Shown here: positions 33,499 to 42,230 of the stretch, one piece after another
Layout of the letters: each line of letters opens with the position of its first letter
Numbering within the stretch: position 1 is the first letter of the stretch
From: an uncultured Clostridia bacterium
Lineage (GTDB): Bacteria > Bacillota > Clostridia > Lachnospirales > CAG-274
DNA length: 64,000 nt
Reading direction: 5' to 3'
Assembly (NCBI GenBank): GCA_944384235.1
Contig: CALWSP010000021.1
Coordinates: forward strand, 1-64,000
Position numbers and translations under genes: made by a program
Notes under the pieces: model-generated
Told to the model about the DNA's origin: nothing
What the model saw: only the letters and a program-made list of their open reading frames with translations
Databases searched by the model: none

Positions 33499-35047
33499 AT
33501 TTATTATGTGAATGGCGTTTTGGCCTTTGGTTTCTATTTGGCAAGTTTCTTACTTGTCTATTATTTACAGCTTTTTTTGAAGGCGGCCTATTAGACGGCT
33601 TTCTTTGCTGAATTTGCCTTGTTCTATTTGGTGGCCTATTAGCTTGCCTATTTACTTGTTTTTTTCTTCTTTTTTTAGACTTACCTGTTATTTTATTGAA
33701 GATTGATTTTATTAAGCAAATTAGAGAGAAAACAAGAACTATTACAACCAAAACCACAAAAGGAATTGCTACATATTTTTTTAAATTATCTTTTAGTTCT
33801 CTTTTTGCTAGTTCCTTATCTGAAAGGGCGTTTGCATCGTTAAGGGCAACTGCGTCCATTGAATGGATTAAAGTGTTGTTATAGTAGAGGTTGATTTTTC
33901 CTACTATATCGTCTGTAAGGACTGGAGCTTTAAGATTTTCTTCTATTTCTGGGGAGATTTTAATATCTTCAACTTTTATAAATTTTGGGAGGGAAATTTG
34001 AAAATCTTCTAAAACGCCTATATTTACTGAACCTAATCTATAAGTTTTATCTTTATAAGTTTGGAAAACATCTTTTGTTATTTTATAGTTTTGTTGAGAT
34101 ATTATTGTGTCTATTTCATCATAGAGAGAAAAGCCATAGTCTAAAAGCTTTGTTGTGTCGTTATAGGATTGGTTTCTATCATCTGCTTTTAAGACAACTG
34201 CAATTATTTTAGCATTATCTCTTTCTGCATAAGAAACAAGAGTGTTTCCAGCTTCGTCTGTGAAGCCTGTTTTGCCTCCTAAAATGTCTGGGTAGAAAAA
34301 CTCAGAGCTTGAACGAAGCATTTTATCTTTATGGTTTAAATACCTTTCAAAATTTAAGTTTGTTTCTGGGATTTTATGTGATGGCGTTCCCCAAATTAGC
34401 TCAAAGTCTGAATTTGTTAAAGCTAGTTTTGTTATAAGAGCCATATCGTAGGCAGTTGTGTAGTGGTTATCGTTATGGAAGCCGTGGGGGTTTGCAAAGT
34501 GTGTATTTTTTGCTCCAACTTCTTGAGCTGTTTTATTCATTAAATTTACAAACTCCTCTATTGAGCCTGAAATGTGTTCTGCTATTGCTCCGCAAACTTC
34601 ATTTGCTGACTCTAGCATTACGCCATAAAGGCCGTCTTCTAGAGTTATTTTCTCGCCAGGAACAAGGCCTATGTTACTTCCGCCTTCGCCCATTGTGTCA
34701 ACTGCTTTTTGGGAAACGGTTATTGTATCTTCAAGGTTGCCGTTTTGAGCAGCCAAATAGCCTGTTAAAATTTTTGTGATGCTAGCTGGATACATTTTTT
34801 CGTTTGCGTTTTTTTCAAACAAAATTGCTCCAGTTGTTGCATCTATTAAAACTGCTGCCTTGGAATTTAGCTGGATATTAGGCGTTTCTGGGTTATGAAC
34901 AGGCAATTCTTCCCTTTGGTCAGTGTTTGTTTCAATTTGAGGAGTGCTTGTTTGTTCTTCGGCAAAAATTTTTACAGAATTTATTGAAAAAAGGACTGTA
35001 AAAATTAATAAATATGTGGTAATATTATAGATAAGATTATTTTTCAT
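33497..35047 (-). CDS. dacF: D-alanyl-D-alanine carboxypeptidase with basic C-terminal tail
   Basis: 516-residue PBP5-family (S11) enzyme that trims D-Ala from peptidoglycan stem peptides. Signal peptide at residues 1-29; active-site tetrad S89-x-x-K92 in YPASITKIL; SxN as SAN in ESANEVCG; KTG in LGGKTGFTDEAGN. A C-terminal beta domain, a membrane helix (FVVLVVIVLVFSLICLI) and then a tail of about 70 residues very rich in Arg, Lys, Pro, Asn and Gln follow. By the positive-inside rule that tail is cytoplasmic. Family members normally end soon after the anchor. DacF is a best guess for the symbol. Confidence 0.88.
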   Translation of the reverse strand: MKNNLIYNITTYLLIFTVLFSINSVKIFAEEQTSTPQIETNTDQREELPVHNPETPNIQLNSKAAVLIDATTGAILFEKNANEKMYPASITKILTGYLAAQNGNLEDTITVSQKAVDTMGEGGSNIGLVPGEKITLEDGLYGVMLESANEVCGAIAEHISGSIEEFVNLMNKTAQEVGAKNTHFANPHGFHNDNHYTTAYDMALITKLALTNSDFELIWGTPSHKIPETNLNFERYLNHKDKMLRSSSEFFYPDILGGKTGFTDEAGNTLVSYAERDNAKIIAVVLKADDRNQSYNDTTKLLDYGFSLYDEIDTIISQQNYKITKDVFQTYKDKTYRLGSVNIGVLEDFQISLPKFIKVEDIKISPEIEENLKAPVLTDDIVGKINLYYNNTLIHSMDAVALNDANALSDKELAKRELKDNLKKYVAIPFVVLVVIVLVFSLICLIKSIFNKITGKSKKRRKKQVNRQANRPPNRTRQIQQRKPSNRPPSKKAVNNRQVRNLPNRNQRPKRHSHNK

Positions 35048-35076
35048 AATTTTTCTCCCTTAAAAAAATAATATAT

Positions 35077-35105
35077 ATTATAATATAAATTTGTAATTTT
35101 ATCAA
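35077..35105 (-). promoter_or_regulatory. Promoter of dacF
   Basis: On the minus strand TTGATA (35105-35100) and TATAAT (35082-35077) are 17 bases apart, about 30 bases before the dacF start. The same AT-rich stretch also serves the divergent response-regulator gene. Confidence 0.7.
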
Positions 35106-35158
35106 GGGTTATGAAAAATTTTGTTGAAATAGAGTTTAATTTTTTTGGAGGAGTTGTT

Positions 35159-35848
35159 ATGGCACACAGAATTTTAGTTGTTGACGATGAAAAATTGATT
35201 GTGAAAGGAATTAGGTTTAGTCTTGAGCAAGAGGGTATGGAAGTTGACGTTGCTTACGATGGCGAGGAAGCTTTTAACCTTGCTAAAGAAAACAGCTATT
35301 CTTTAATTTTACTTGATGTTATGTTGCCTAAAATTGACGGGCTTATGGTTTGCCAAATGATTAGAGAGTTTTCTAATGTGCCAATTATTATGGTGACTGC
35401 TAAAGGCGAGGATATGGACAAGATTATGGGCCTTGAATATGGCGCTGACGACTATATTACAAAGCCTTTTAACATTTTAGAGCTTAAAGCCAGAATTAAG
35501 GCTATTTTAAGAAGAAGTGTTAGGTCTGTTGCTAAAGAAGAAGTTAAAAGCCACATTATTAAAGTTAGGGACTTAGAAATTGACCTTGAAAGCAGGAGAT
35601 GTTTTATTGCTGGAAACGAAAAGAATTTGACTGCAAAGGAATTTGACCTTTTAGAGCTTTTTGTTAAAAACCCTGGCAAAGTATACAGCAGGGAAAGCCT
35701 TTTAAACTCTCTTTGGGGGTATGGCTACCCTAGCGACGCCCGTTCTGTTGACGTTCACGTTAGAAGGCTTAGAGAAAAAATTGAGGTAAAGCCTAGCGAC
35801 CCTCAATATATCCATACAAAGTGGGGTGTTGGCTATTTCTTCCAATAA
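35159..35848 (+). CDS. OmpR-family response regulator
   Basis: 229 residues: receiver domain with acidic pocket DDE at 9-11, phospho-acceptor Asp53 in LILLDVMLPKIDG, MVTAKG and YITKPF, then a winged-helix DNA-binding domain (RRCFIAGNEKNLTAKEFDLL, VDVHVRRLREKIE). ATG 35159 follows TTGGAGGAG; a longer in-frame start at 35111 has no RBS. It pairs with the kinase that follows; the resemblance is to the PhoP/WalR group. Cognate targets are unknown. Confidence 0.93.
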   Translation: MAHRILVVDDEKLIVKGIRFSLEQEGMEVDVAYDGEEAFNLAKENSYSLILLDVMLPKIDGLMVCQMIREFSNVPIIMVTAKGEDMDKIMGLEYGADDYITKPFNILELKARIKAILRRSVRSVAKEEVKSHIIKVRDLEIDLESRRCFIAGNEKNLTAKEFDLLELFVKNPGKVYSRESLLNSLWGYGYPSDARSVDVHVRRLREKIEVKPSDPQYIHTKWGVGYFFQ

Positions 35849-35864
35849 AATTATTAGGTGGTTT

Positions 35865-37277
35865 TTGTCTATAAATTTAAGGCGTGTTAAACTTCAAATG
35901 CTTATTACATACCTTATTATTGGTATTGTGCCTATGTTATATTTTTCTTACAACACTACCAAAACTTTACAAGGCTATTTTGAGGACAAAAACGAGAAAG
36001 AAGTTCTTTACCAGGCTAACAAAATTGCTGGAAACATTCAAAAAGCTGGATATTTATATGATATTGAAAAAAGAGAGCAGTTTTGGAAGGATTTAGACGA
36101 AAGAAGTGTTGAAGAGAACTGCCGTATTGTTGTTGTGGACAAAGACGGATATGTTGTTGCCGACACAAACGGGCTTGTTAACGGCAGGCTTTTTCTTGTG
36201 CCTGAAATTATGGTGGCTTTAGCTGGACGTGACGAGGCGAATTTAAGGAAAGATGAAAAGGCTATTTACGCTTCGGCATACATTGAGGACCAAAGCTCTA
36301 ACAAAATTGGCGCTGTTCTTGTTGTGTCTTCTTTTGCTGATGTTTACAACTTAACTGACGAAATATCGCAAAAGTGGGTTATTACAACGCTTTTAATTAT
36401 TATTATTGTTATTTTCCTTGTTATTTTTATGTCTCAAATTATTTTTGGGCCGTTGAAAAACATTTTAAACACTATAAAAAAAATATCTGCTGGGCAATTG
36501 CACCAGAGAATTGAGTTAAAGGGGAAAAACGAGTTTACAGAGCTTGGCGACGCTGTGAACAATATGACAAAGCGTCTTGAGGAAGTTGACAAGTCTAGGC
36601 AGGAGTTTGTTTCAAACGTTTCACACGAGCTGAAAACGCCTTTAAGTTCTATTAAGGTTTTAAGCGAATCTTTAATTTTACAGGAAAATGTTCCAGAAGA
36701 AGTTTACAAAGAGTTTTTACAGGACATTAGCTCTGAAATTGACCGAATGACAAACATTGTGAACGACCTTTTAGCTCTTGTTAAAAACGACCCGAACCAA
36801 TCTAAATTGAAAATTACTGAAATTGACATTAACAAAATGCTTAGGGACATTATTAAGCGTCTTTCGCCTTTGGCTAAAGAAAAAGGGATTGAGCTTGATT
36901 TTGATGCGGCAAAAGATGTTAAAATTAAAGGGGACGAAGTTAAGCTAAGCCTTGCTATTTCAAACCTTATTGACAACGGAATTAAATACACCCCTGAGGG
37001 CGGAAGTGTTAGCGTGAAAGTTGACAGCGACAGCAAAAGCTGTTTTATTTCTGTTAAAGACACTGGCGTTGGCATATCTAAAGAAGAACAGAGCAGGGTT
37101 TTTGAAAGATTTTATAGAGTGGACAAAACTAGGGACAGAGAAACTGGCGGAACTGGCCTTGGCCTTGCTATTACCCACTCTGTTATTATGTTACACAACG
37201 GTTCTATTAAAATAGAAAGCGAAGAAAACGAGGGTGCAACTTTTAATGTTAAGCTCCCTATTGAAAGGGAGGTGTGA
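35865..37277 (+). CDS. Membrane sensor histidine kinase
   Basis: About 470 residues. TM1 near residues 10-30, an extracytoplasmic sensing region of about 150 residues that resembles a PAS-like/Cache fold (VVVDKDGYVVADTN), TM2, HAMP domain, HisKA box SHELKTPLSSIKVL with His254, and HATPase boxes NLIDNGIKYTPEGG, DTGVGIS and TGGTGLGLAI. I prefer TTG 35865, just after AGGTGG, although the spacing is short; the frame is open from inside the response-regulator 3' end (35826). Phosphorylates the adjacent regulator. Confidence 0.9.
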   Translation: MSINLRRVKLQMLITYLIIGIVPMLYFSYNTTKTLQGYFEDKNEKEVLYQANKIAGNIQKAGYLYDIEKREQFWKDLDERSVEENCRIVVVDKDGYVVADTNGLVNGRLFLVPEIMVALAGRDEANLRKDEKAIYASAYIEDQSSNKIGAVLVVSSFADVYNLTDEISQKWVITTLLIIIIVIFLVIFMSQIIFGPLKNILNTIKKISAGQLHQRIELKGKNEFTELGDAVNNMTKRLEEVDKSRQEFVSNVSHELKTPLSSIKVLSESLILQENVPEEVYKEFLQDISSEIDRMTNIVNDLLALVKNDPNQSKLKITEIDINKMLRDIIKRLSPLAKEKGIELDFDAAKDVKIKGDEVKLSLAISNLIDNGIKYTPEGGSVSVKVDSDSKSCFISVKDTGVGISKEEQSRVFERFYRVDKTRDRETGGTGLGLAITHSVIMLHNGSIKIESEENEGATFNVKLPIEREV

Positions 37278-37281
37278 AAAA

Positions 37282-38244
37282 ATGGGTAAATACAAAAAGC
37301 GTATTTTACATCTCTTACTAGTTATTTTTGCTTTAGTTTTTTGTTTTGTTATTTTTAAATACAACAAAAACATTAGCCAGTTAAAGGGCATTAACGAGTT
37401 TGATTTTTATTTTATTAACCAAAGCAGTAACAAAATTGAAGTGGAAAAAAGAGAAATTAACTTTAATGAAAACAAAAATTTGATTTTTTCTAATGTTATT
37501 AGCGAGTATTTTCAAGGGTCTAAAAACTCAAAGGCCTCTTTAATGCTCCCGAGGGAGCTTAAGCTAAAAGAGGCTAGTTTTGACGGGAATGTTGCCCACA
37601 TTGACCTTGAAAAAAGTTTTGATGAAATTAGCCCAGAAAGTAGAATTTTATCTATTGGGTCTTTAGTTTACACTTTAACTGAGCTTGACTTTATTGACAG
37701 CGTTATTATTTATGTTGACAGCGAGCCTATTAAAAACAGGTACACTGGCGAAGTTGAAGTTTTTAACAGAAGTGTTGTTTTAAACAACCCAACTGTTGAG
37801 CCTGAAAAGACTAACTGGGAGGTTGTTAAGTTATATTTTAGCGACAGCGAGGGGAAAAGCTTAGTTTGCCAGCAAAGAAGTGTTGAAGTTAAGCAAAGCC
37901 TTTCTTTGGAATATCAAATAGTTGAGCAACTAATTTTTGGGCCAGACAGCTCTGAAAACCACGATTTACTTGGCACTATGCCATTAGATACTAAAATTAG
38001 GGACATTAAAACCGAAGAAGGCATTTGTTATGTGAACCTTTCTAAAGAGTTTTTAAGAACTAGGGCAAGCATTAACGAAAATGTTACAATTTATTCTATT
38101 GTAAATTCATTAACTGAGCTTGAAAATGTGAACAAGGTTCAATTTTTAATTGAGGGCGAGAAAATTAACGAATACAGCAAAGGGATTGATTTTAGCAAGC
38201 CTTTTGACAGAAACGAAAAAATTATTTCTAAAAGCCAAGAATAG
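37282..38244 (+). CDS. Membrane-anchored protein with two GerMN-like domains
   Basis: 320 residues: basic N-terminus, one membrane helix (residues 7-24, LHLLLVIFALVFCFVIF), then two extracytoplasmic GerMN-type repeats, each with a V-AHIDL or CYVNLS strand and a LVYTLTEL / IVNSLTEL helix (near residues 90-145 and 230-295). GerMN domains occur in spore germination/sporulation protein GerM and in actinobacterial LpqB. ATG 37282 follows GGGAGGTG, four bases after the kinase stop. Position suggests it modulates the kinase from outside the membrane, as proposed for LpqB next to MtrAB; that is inference. Confidence 0.8.
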   Translation: MGKYKKRILHLLLVIFALVFCFVIFKYNKNISQLKGINEFDFYFINQSSNKIEVEKREINFNENKNLIFSNVISEYFQGSKNSKASLMLPRELKLKEASFDGNVAHIDLEKSFDEISPESRILSIGSLVYTLTELDFIDSVIIYVDSEPIKNRYTGEVEVFNRSVVLNNPTVEPEKTNWEVVKLYFSDSEGKSLVCQQRSVEVKQSLSLEYQIVEQLIFGPDSSENHDLLGTMPLDTKIRDIKTEEGICYVNLSKEFLRTRASINENVTIYSIVNSLTELENVNKVQFLIEGEKINEYSKGIDFSKPFDRNEKIISKSQE

Positions 38245-38250
38245 AAAAAA

Positions 38251-38277
38251 AGCTACCTAAAAAACAGGTAGCTTTTT
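38251..38277 (+). terminator. Bidirectional terminator between the GerMN gene and the lrp-like gene
   Basis: AGCTACCT (38251-38258) and AGGTAGCT (38266-38273) form a stem with a seven-base loop, flanked by A-tract and T-tract. Confidence 0.8.
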
Positions 38278-38280
38278 ATT

Positions 38281-38712
38281 TTAAATTGTTATGCCTCTAT
38301 GTTCAACTGGAGTTGAAAAGACAATTTGCGTGCTTGTTTTACCAAACTGTTGCAATTTGCCAATGAAAACATCTAAGTCAACTGTGCTTGGGAAAACCAC
38401 TTTTAAAAGCATACTATAATCGCCAGTTACGCAGTTACATTCAAGAACATTTGGAATGTCCCTTACCCAAGGATAGAACTCTTGTTTTTGTGTTGGCTCC
38501 ATTTCAAGGTTTATAAAGGCTGTTATGTGGTAGCCTAAAAGCTCTTTATTGACTACGGTTGTGTAACCCTTTATTATGCCTTGTTTTTCAAGATGTTCTA
38601 TTCTATTTGAAACTGCTGGAGAGGAGAGAAAAACTTTTTCGGCAATTGTTTTTAAAGGGGTGCGAGCATTTTGCTGGAGCATATTTAAAATTTTTATGTC
38701 TATGGCGTCCAT
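38281..38712 (-). CDS. Lrp/AsnC-family transcriptional regulator
   Basis: 143 residues: N-terminal helix-turn-helix (IDIKILNMLQQNARTPLKTI, SSPAVSNRIEHLEKQGIIKG) and C-terminal RAM ligand-binding domain (AFINLEMEP, VLECNCVTGDYSMLLKVVFP). These proteins bind amino acids and control amino-acid metabolism as dimers or octamers. Single minus-strand gene; no amino-acid gene is adjacent, so the regulon is unclear. Length and domain order are normal. Confidence 0.92.
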   Translation of the reverse strand: MDAIDIKILNMLQQNARTPLKTIAEKVFLSSPAVSNRIEHLEKQGIIKGYTTVVNKELLGYHITAFINLEMEPTQKQEFYPWVRDIPNVLECNCVTGDYSMLLKVVFPSTVDLDVFIGKLQQFGKTSTQIVFSTPVEHRGITI

Positions 38713-39025
38713 AACGTTTCTCCTTTGTTAAAAAAATTAAGATTAAATATATAATAACATATAAATTTAATATTGTCTACCTAAAAAAGTAAATATTTTA
38801 ACTTAAAGTATATTTTTTTGTTAGAAAAAATAGTTTTTTTATTTATTTTGAATGTTATGTTTTATTTTATTGCAAATTTTTTAACATAGTAAAATTTTTA
38901 GTTTGAAAATGTTATATTTTTGAGTTTTTTTCTGAATTAAGGATAATTATTTAATGCAAAAAAAATTGTAGATTTTTTTTATATTATGTTGTATACTTAG
39001 TTAAAGTGATTTAGGAGGCAAAAAA
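38713..39025. other. AT-rich divergent region between lrp-like gene and pncB
   Basis: 313 bases. On the minus strand a promoter for the lrp-like gene is TAGACA (38779-38774) with TATTAT (38756-38751), 17 bases apart. On the plus strand only a weak -10 candidate, TATACT (38992-38997), is visible before pncB, with no good -35 box. The remainder is T/A tracts, with no open frame and no recognised riboswitch. Confidence 0.55.
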
Positions 39026-40474
39026 ATGTTTAATGATTTGACGCTTTTAACAGATTTATACGAGCTTACTATGATGCAGGCTTATTTTAAAAACAAAAAC
39101 AAAAATCAAATTGTTGTGTTTGATATGTTTTACAGGGAAAACCCTTTTGGAAGTGGATATGCTATTTGTTGCGGTATTGAGCAAGTTGTGGAATATGTTA
39201 AAAACTTAAACTTTTCAAAAGAGGACATTACATACCTTAAAGGGCTTGGAATTTTTGAGGAAGATTTTATTAATTATTTAGAAAATTTTAAATTTAGCGG
39301 GGACATTTACGCTATTAAAGAGGGAAGTGTTGTTTTCCCTAGAGAGCCTATGATTAAAATTATTGCTCCTATTATGGAGGCTCAGCTTATTGAAACTGCT
39401 ATTTTAAACATTATTAACCACCAAAGCCTTATTGCAACAAAGGCTTCTAGAGTGTGTTATGCTGCTATGCCTGACGGCGTTTTGGAGTTTGGTTTAAGAA
39501 GGGCTCAAGGGCCTGATGCTGGCGTGTATGGGGCAAGAGCCTCTATTATTGGCGGGTGTGTTGGAACAAGCAATGTGCTTGCTGGAAAGCTATTTAACAT
39601 TCCTGTTAGGGGAACTCACGCTCACAGCTGGATTATGAGTTTTGAGGACGAGTACACTGCTTTTATGGAGTATGCCAAGTTATATCCTAACTCTTGTATT
39701 TTACTTGTGGACACTTACGACACTTTAAAATCTGGTGTGCCTAACGCTATTAAAGTTTTTAAAGAAATGGAAAAAAATGGTGTTAAACTTAAAAACTACG
39801 GAATAAGGCTTGACAGCGGCGACCTTGCTTACCTTTCTATTGAGGCTAGAAAAATGCTTGACGAGGCTGGCTTTAAAGACGCTATTATTTCTGCCTCTAA
39901 CGACCTTGACGAGGGGCTTATTGAAAGTTTAAAGCTTCAGCAAGGGGCTAAAATTAACTCTTGGGGCGTTGGCACTCATTTAATTACTGCTAGGGATTGC
40001 CCTTCTTTTGGTGGCGTTTACAAGCTTGCAGCTATTTTAAAAGACGGGAAGTTTGTTCCTAAAATTAAATTGTCTGAAAACAGCGAAAAAGTTACAAACC
40101 CTGGAAACAAAAAAGTTGTTAGAATTTACGAAAAAGAAAGCGGGAAAATTAAGGCTGACCTTATTTGTTTTGAGAACGAGGTTTTTGACGAAAAGGAGGA
40201 CCTTACTATTTTCTCGCCAAAAGAAATTTGGAAAAAGACTGTTCTTAAAGGTGGAGAGTATGTTTTAAGGGAAATGCTTGAGCCTTTATTTATTAAGGGA
40301 AAGTGTGTTTATGAAAAGCGTGATGTTATGGAAATTAGGAAATATTGCCAAGAAGAATTAAACTCACTTTGGAAAGAAACTAGACGTCTTGTGAACCCTC
40401 ACGAAGTTTATGTGGACCTTTCTAAAAAGTTATATGACACAAAAATGAGTTTATTTGAGGATATGAAAAGATAA
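39026..40474 (+). CDS. pncB: Nicotinate phosphoribosyltransferase
   Basis: Converts nicotinate and PRPP to nicotinate mononucleotide, the first step of NAD salvage. 482 residues, beginning LTDLYELTMMQAYF. Characteristic segments are GLRRAQGPDAGVYGARAS, VRGTHAHSWIMSF and GIRLDSGDLAYLS. It has the C-terminal Cys/acidic extension of the longer Firmicute form. The ATG follows AGGAGG. It overlaps the following HAD gene by one base (TAATG), so they are co-expressed, with galE 12 bases after the HAD gene. Confidence 0.94.
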   Translation: MFNDLTLLTDLYELTMMQAYFKNKNKNQIVVFDMFYRENPFGSGYAICCGIEQVVEYVKNLNFSKEDITYLKGLGIFEEDFINYLENFKFSGDIYAIKEGSVVFPREPMIKIIAPIMEAQLIETAILNIINHQSLIATKASRVCYAAMPDGVLEFGLRRAQGPDAGVYGARASIIGGCVGTSNVLAGKLFNIPVRGTHAHSWIMSFEDEYTAFMEYAKLYPNSCILLVDTYDTLKSGVPNAIKVFKEMEKNGVKLKNYGIRLDSGDLAYLSIEARKMLDEAGFKDAIISASNDLDEGLIESLKLQQGAKINSWGVGTHLITARDCPSFGGVYKLAAILKDGKFVPKIKLSENSEKVTNPGNKKVVRIYEKESGKIKADLICFENEVFDEKEDLTIFSPKEIWKKTVLKGGEYVLREMLEPLFIKGKCVYEKRDVMEIRKYCQEELNSLWKETRRLVNPHEVYVDLSKKLYDTKMSLFEDMKR

Positions 40475-41106
40475 TGGAATATTTTATTTTTGATTTAGAT
40501 GGGACTATTACAAACTCTGAAAAGGGAATTATAAACTCTGTTAGATACGCTTTAAATTATTTTGGAATTGAGAAAGATTTTGAAACCCTTAGAAAGTTTA
40601 TTGGCCCTCCTCTTGAAAGTTCTTTTATTAAATTTGCTAATTTAAGCAAGGACGAGGCTATTGTTGCTGTTGGAAAATACAGAGAGTATTACAGCCCTAA
40701 GGGCATTTTTGAAAACGAGCTTTATGAAGGCATTATTGAGTTTTTAGAGTTTTTAAAAGAAAGAGAGAAAAAGGTTATTTTAGCTACCAGCAAGCCTTGG
40801 ATTTACGCTGAAATTATTTTAGAGCATTTTAACATTAAAAAGTATTTTGACTTTGTTGGCGGAAGCGAGCTTAACGGAGTTAGAACAAACAAAGGCGAAG
40901 TTATTGAATATGTTATTAGAAAGTGTCAAATTGATGTTAAAAAGGCGTATATGATTGGGGACAGAAAGCACGACATTATTGGCGGGAGAGAAAACAAGGT
41001 TGAAACAATTGGCGTTTTATATGGTTTTGGGGATAAAAAGGAGCTTGAAGAGGCTGGAGCAAACCATATTGTAGAAGATGTTAAGGGGTTATACAAGTTT
41101 GTGTAG
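40474..41106 (+). CDS. HAD-superfamily phosphatase (phosphoglycolate-phosphatase-like)
   Basis: 210 residues. Motif I DLDGTI (Asp6 nucleophile and Asp8), motif II ATSKP, Lys in motif III region and motif IV GDRKHDIIGG. The helical cap resembles the Gph/PpaX group. Substrate could be phosphoglycolate, pyrophosphate or a nucleotide monophosphate; the family is promiscuous. Its start is fused to the pncB stop, hinting at clean-up of a phosphorylated metabolite tied to NAD salvage, but this is only positional. Confidence 0.85.
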   Translation: MEYFIFDLDGTITNSEKGIINSVRYALNYFGIEKDFETLRKFIGPPLESSFIKFANLSKDEAIVAVGKYREYYSPKGIFENELYEGIIEFLEFLKEREKKVILATSKPWIYAEIILEHFNIKKYFDFVGGSELNGVRTNKGEVIEYVIRKCQIDVKKAYMIGDRKHDIIGGRENKVETIGVLYGFGDKKELEEAGANHIVEDVKGLYKFV

Positions 41107-41118
41107 GAGGAAAGGAAA

Positions 41119-42108
41119 ATGAATATTTTAGTTTGTGGTGGAGCTGGATATATTGGCAGCCACACAGTGTATGAGCTTATTGAACAGGGTCATAGTGTTG
41201 TTGTTATTGACAACTTATGCAAAGGGCACAAAAAGGCTGTTCACAAAGAAGCTAAGCTATATGTTGGGGATTTAAGGGACAGTTTATTTTTAGACAAGGT
41301 CTTTGAAGAAAACAAAATTGACGCTGTTATTGACTTTGCCGCTTATTCTCTTGTTGGGGAAAGCTGTTCAGAGCCTTTAATGTATTTTGAAAACAATGTT
41401 TTTGGAACTATTAAGCTACTTGAGGCTATGAAAAAGGCGAATGTTAAAAAAATTGTTTTTTCTTCAACTGCTGCAACTTATGGCGAGCCTGAAAACATTC
41501 CTATTGACGAAAAGGAGAAAAATGTTCCTACAAACCCTTACGGGGAATCAAAGTTGATGGTTGAAAAGGTTTTAAAATGGTGTGACAAGGCATATGGCAT
41601 TAAATACATCTGTTTGAGATATTTTAACGCCGCTGGAGCGTACAAGACTGGGGAAATTGGAGAGGACCATTTTCCTGAAACTCATTTAATTCCAATTATT
41701 TTACAAGTTGCCCTTGGAAAGAGAGAGGAAATTTCTATTTTTGGGGAGGATTACAACACAAAAGACGGAACTTGTGTTAGAGATTATATTCACGTTACTG
41801 ACCTTGCAAGCGCTCACATTAAGGCTATTGAAAAGTTATTTAAAGACGAAGTTAGCGGAATATACAACCTTGGAAACGGAACTGGCTTTAGCGTTAAAGA
41901 AGTTATTGAGTGCGCAAGAAAGGTTACTCAAAGAGAAATTAAGGCTAAAATTTGCGAAAGAAGGCCTGGCGACCCATCTACCTTAATTGCTTCTAGCAAA
42001 AAGGCTATTGAAGAACTTAAGTGGCAGCCAAAATTCAACTGTTTAGAGCAAATTATTGAAAGCGCTTGGAAGTGGCATTTAAACCACCCAAACGGATACG
42101 AGGACTAA
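41119..42108 (+). CDS. galE: UDP-glucose 4-epimerase
   Basis: 329-residue short-chain dehydrogenase/reductase enzyme interconverting UDP-glucose and UDP-galactose. NAD-binding [11 protein letters not shown] at the N-terminus, catalytic Ser/Thr in FSSTAATYG, and YxxxK in [12 protein letters not shown]; the substrate region is [16 protein letters not shown]. Normal length and intact. The RBS AGGAGGAAAGG precedes the ATG. UDP-galactose could feed the polysaccharide locus at the left of the window; a strong terminator ends the pncB-HAD-galE unit. Confidence 0.95.
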   Translation: MNILVCGGAGYIGSHTVYELIEQGHSVVVIDNLCKGHKKAVHKEAKLYVGDLRDSLFLDKVFEENKIDAVIDFAAYSLVGESCSEPLMYFENNVFGTIKLLEAMKKANVKKIVFSSTAATYGEPENIPIDEKEKNVPTNPYGESKLMVEKVLKWCDKAYGIKYICLRYFNAAGAYKTGEIGEDHFPETHLIPIILQVALGKREEISIFGEDYNTKDGTCVRDYIHVTDLASAHIKAIEKLFKDEVSGIYNLGNGTGFSVKEVIECARKVTQREIKAKICERRPGDPSTLIASSKKAIEELKWQPKFNCLEQIIESAWKWHLNHPNGYED

Positions 42109-42113
42109 GAAAA

Positions 42114-42144
42114 AGGAACTGCTTTTTAGCAGTTCCTTTTTTTA
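42114..42144 (+). terminator. Terminator after galE
   Basis: AGGAACTGC (42114-42122) and GCAGTTCCT (42129-42137) form a nine-pair stem with six-base loop and a T-run. Confidence 0.88.
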
Positions 42145-42230
42145 TTTCTAATTAAAAATTAATTTTTGATTAAAGCAAATTTAATTAAAGGATTGTAAAA
42201 TTTAAAAAAATGTTTTAGGAGGAAAGAAGA

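Noticed and set aside
38713..39025. Possible riboswitch before pncB
   Set aside because: The region is AT tracts without a stable stem set or a known riboswitch consensus.
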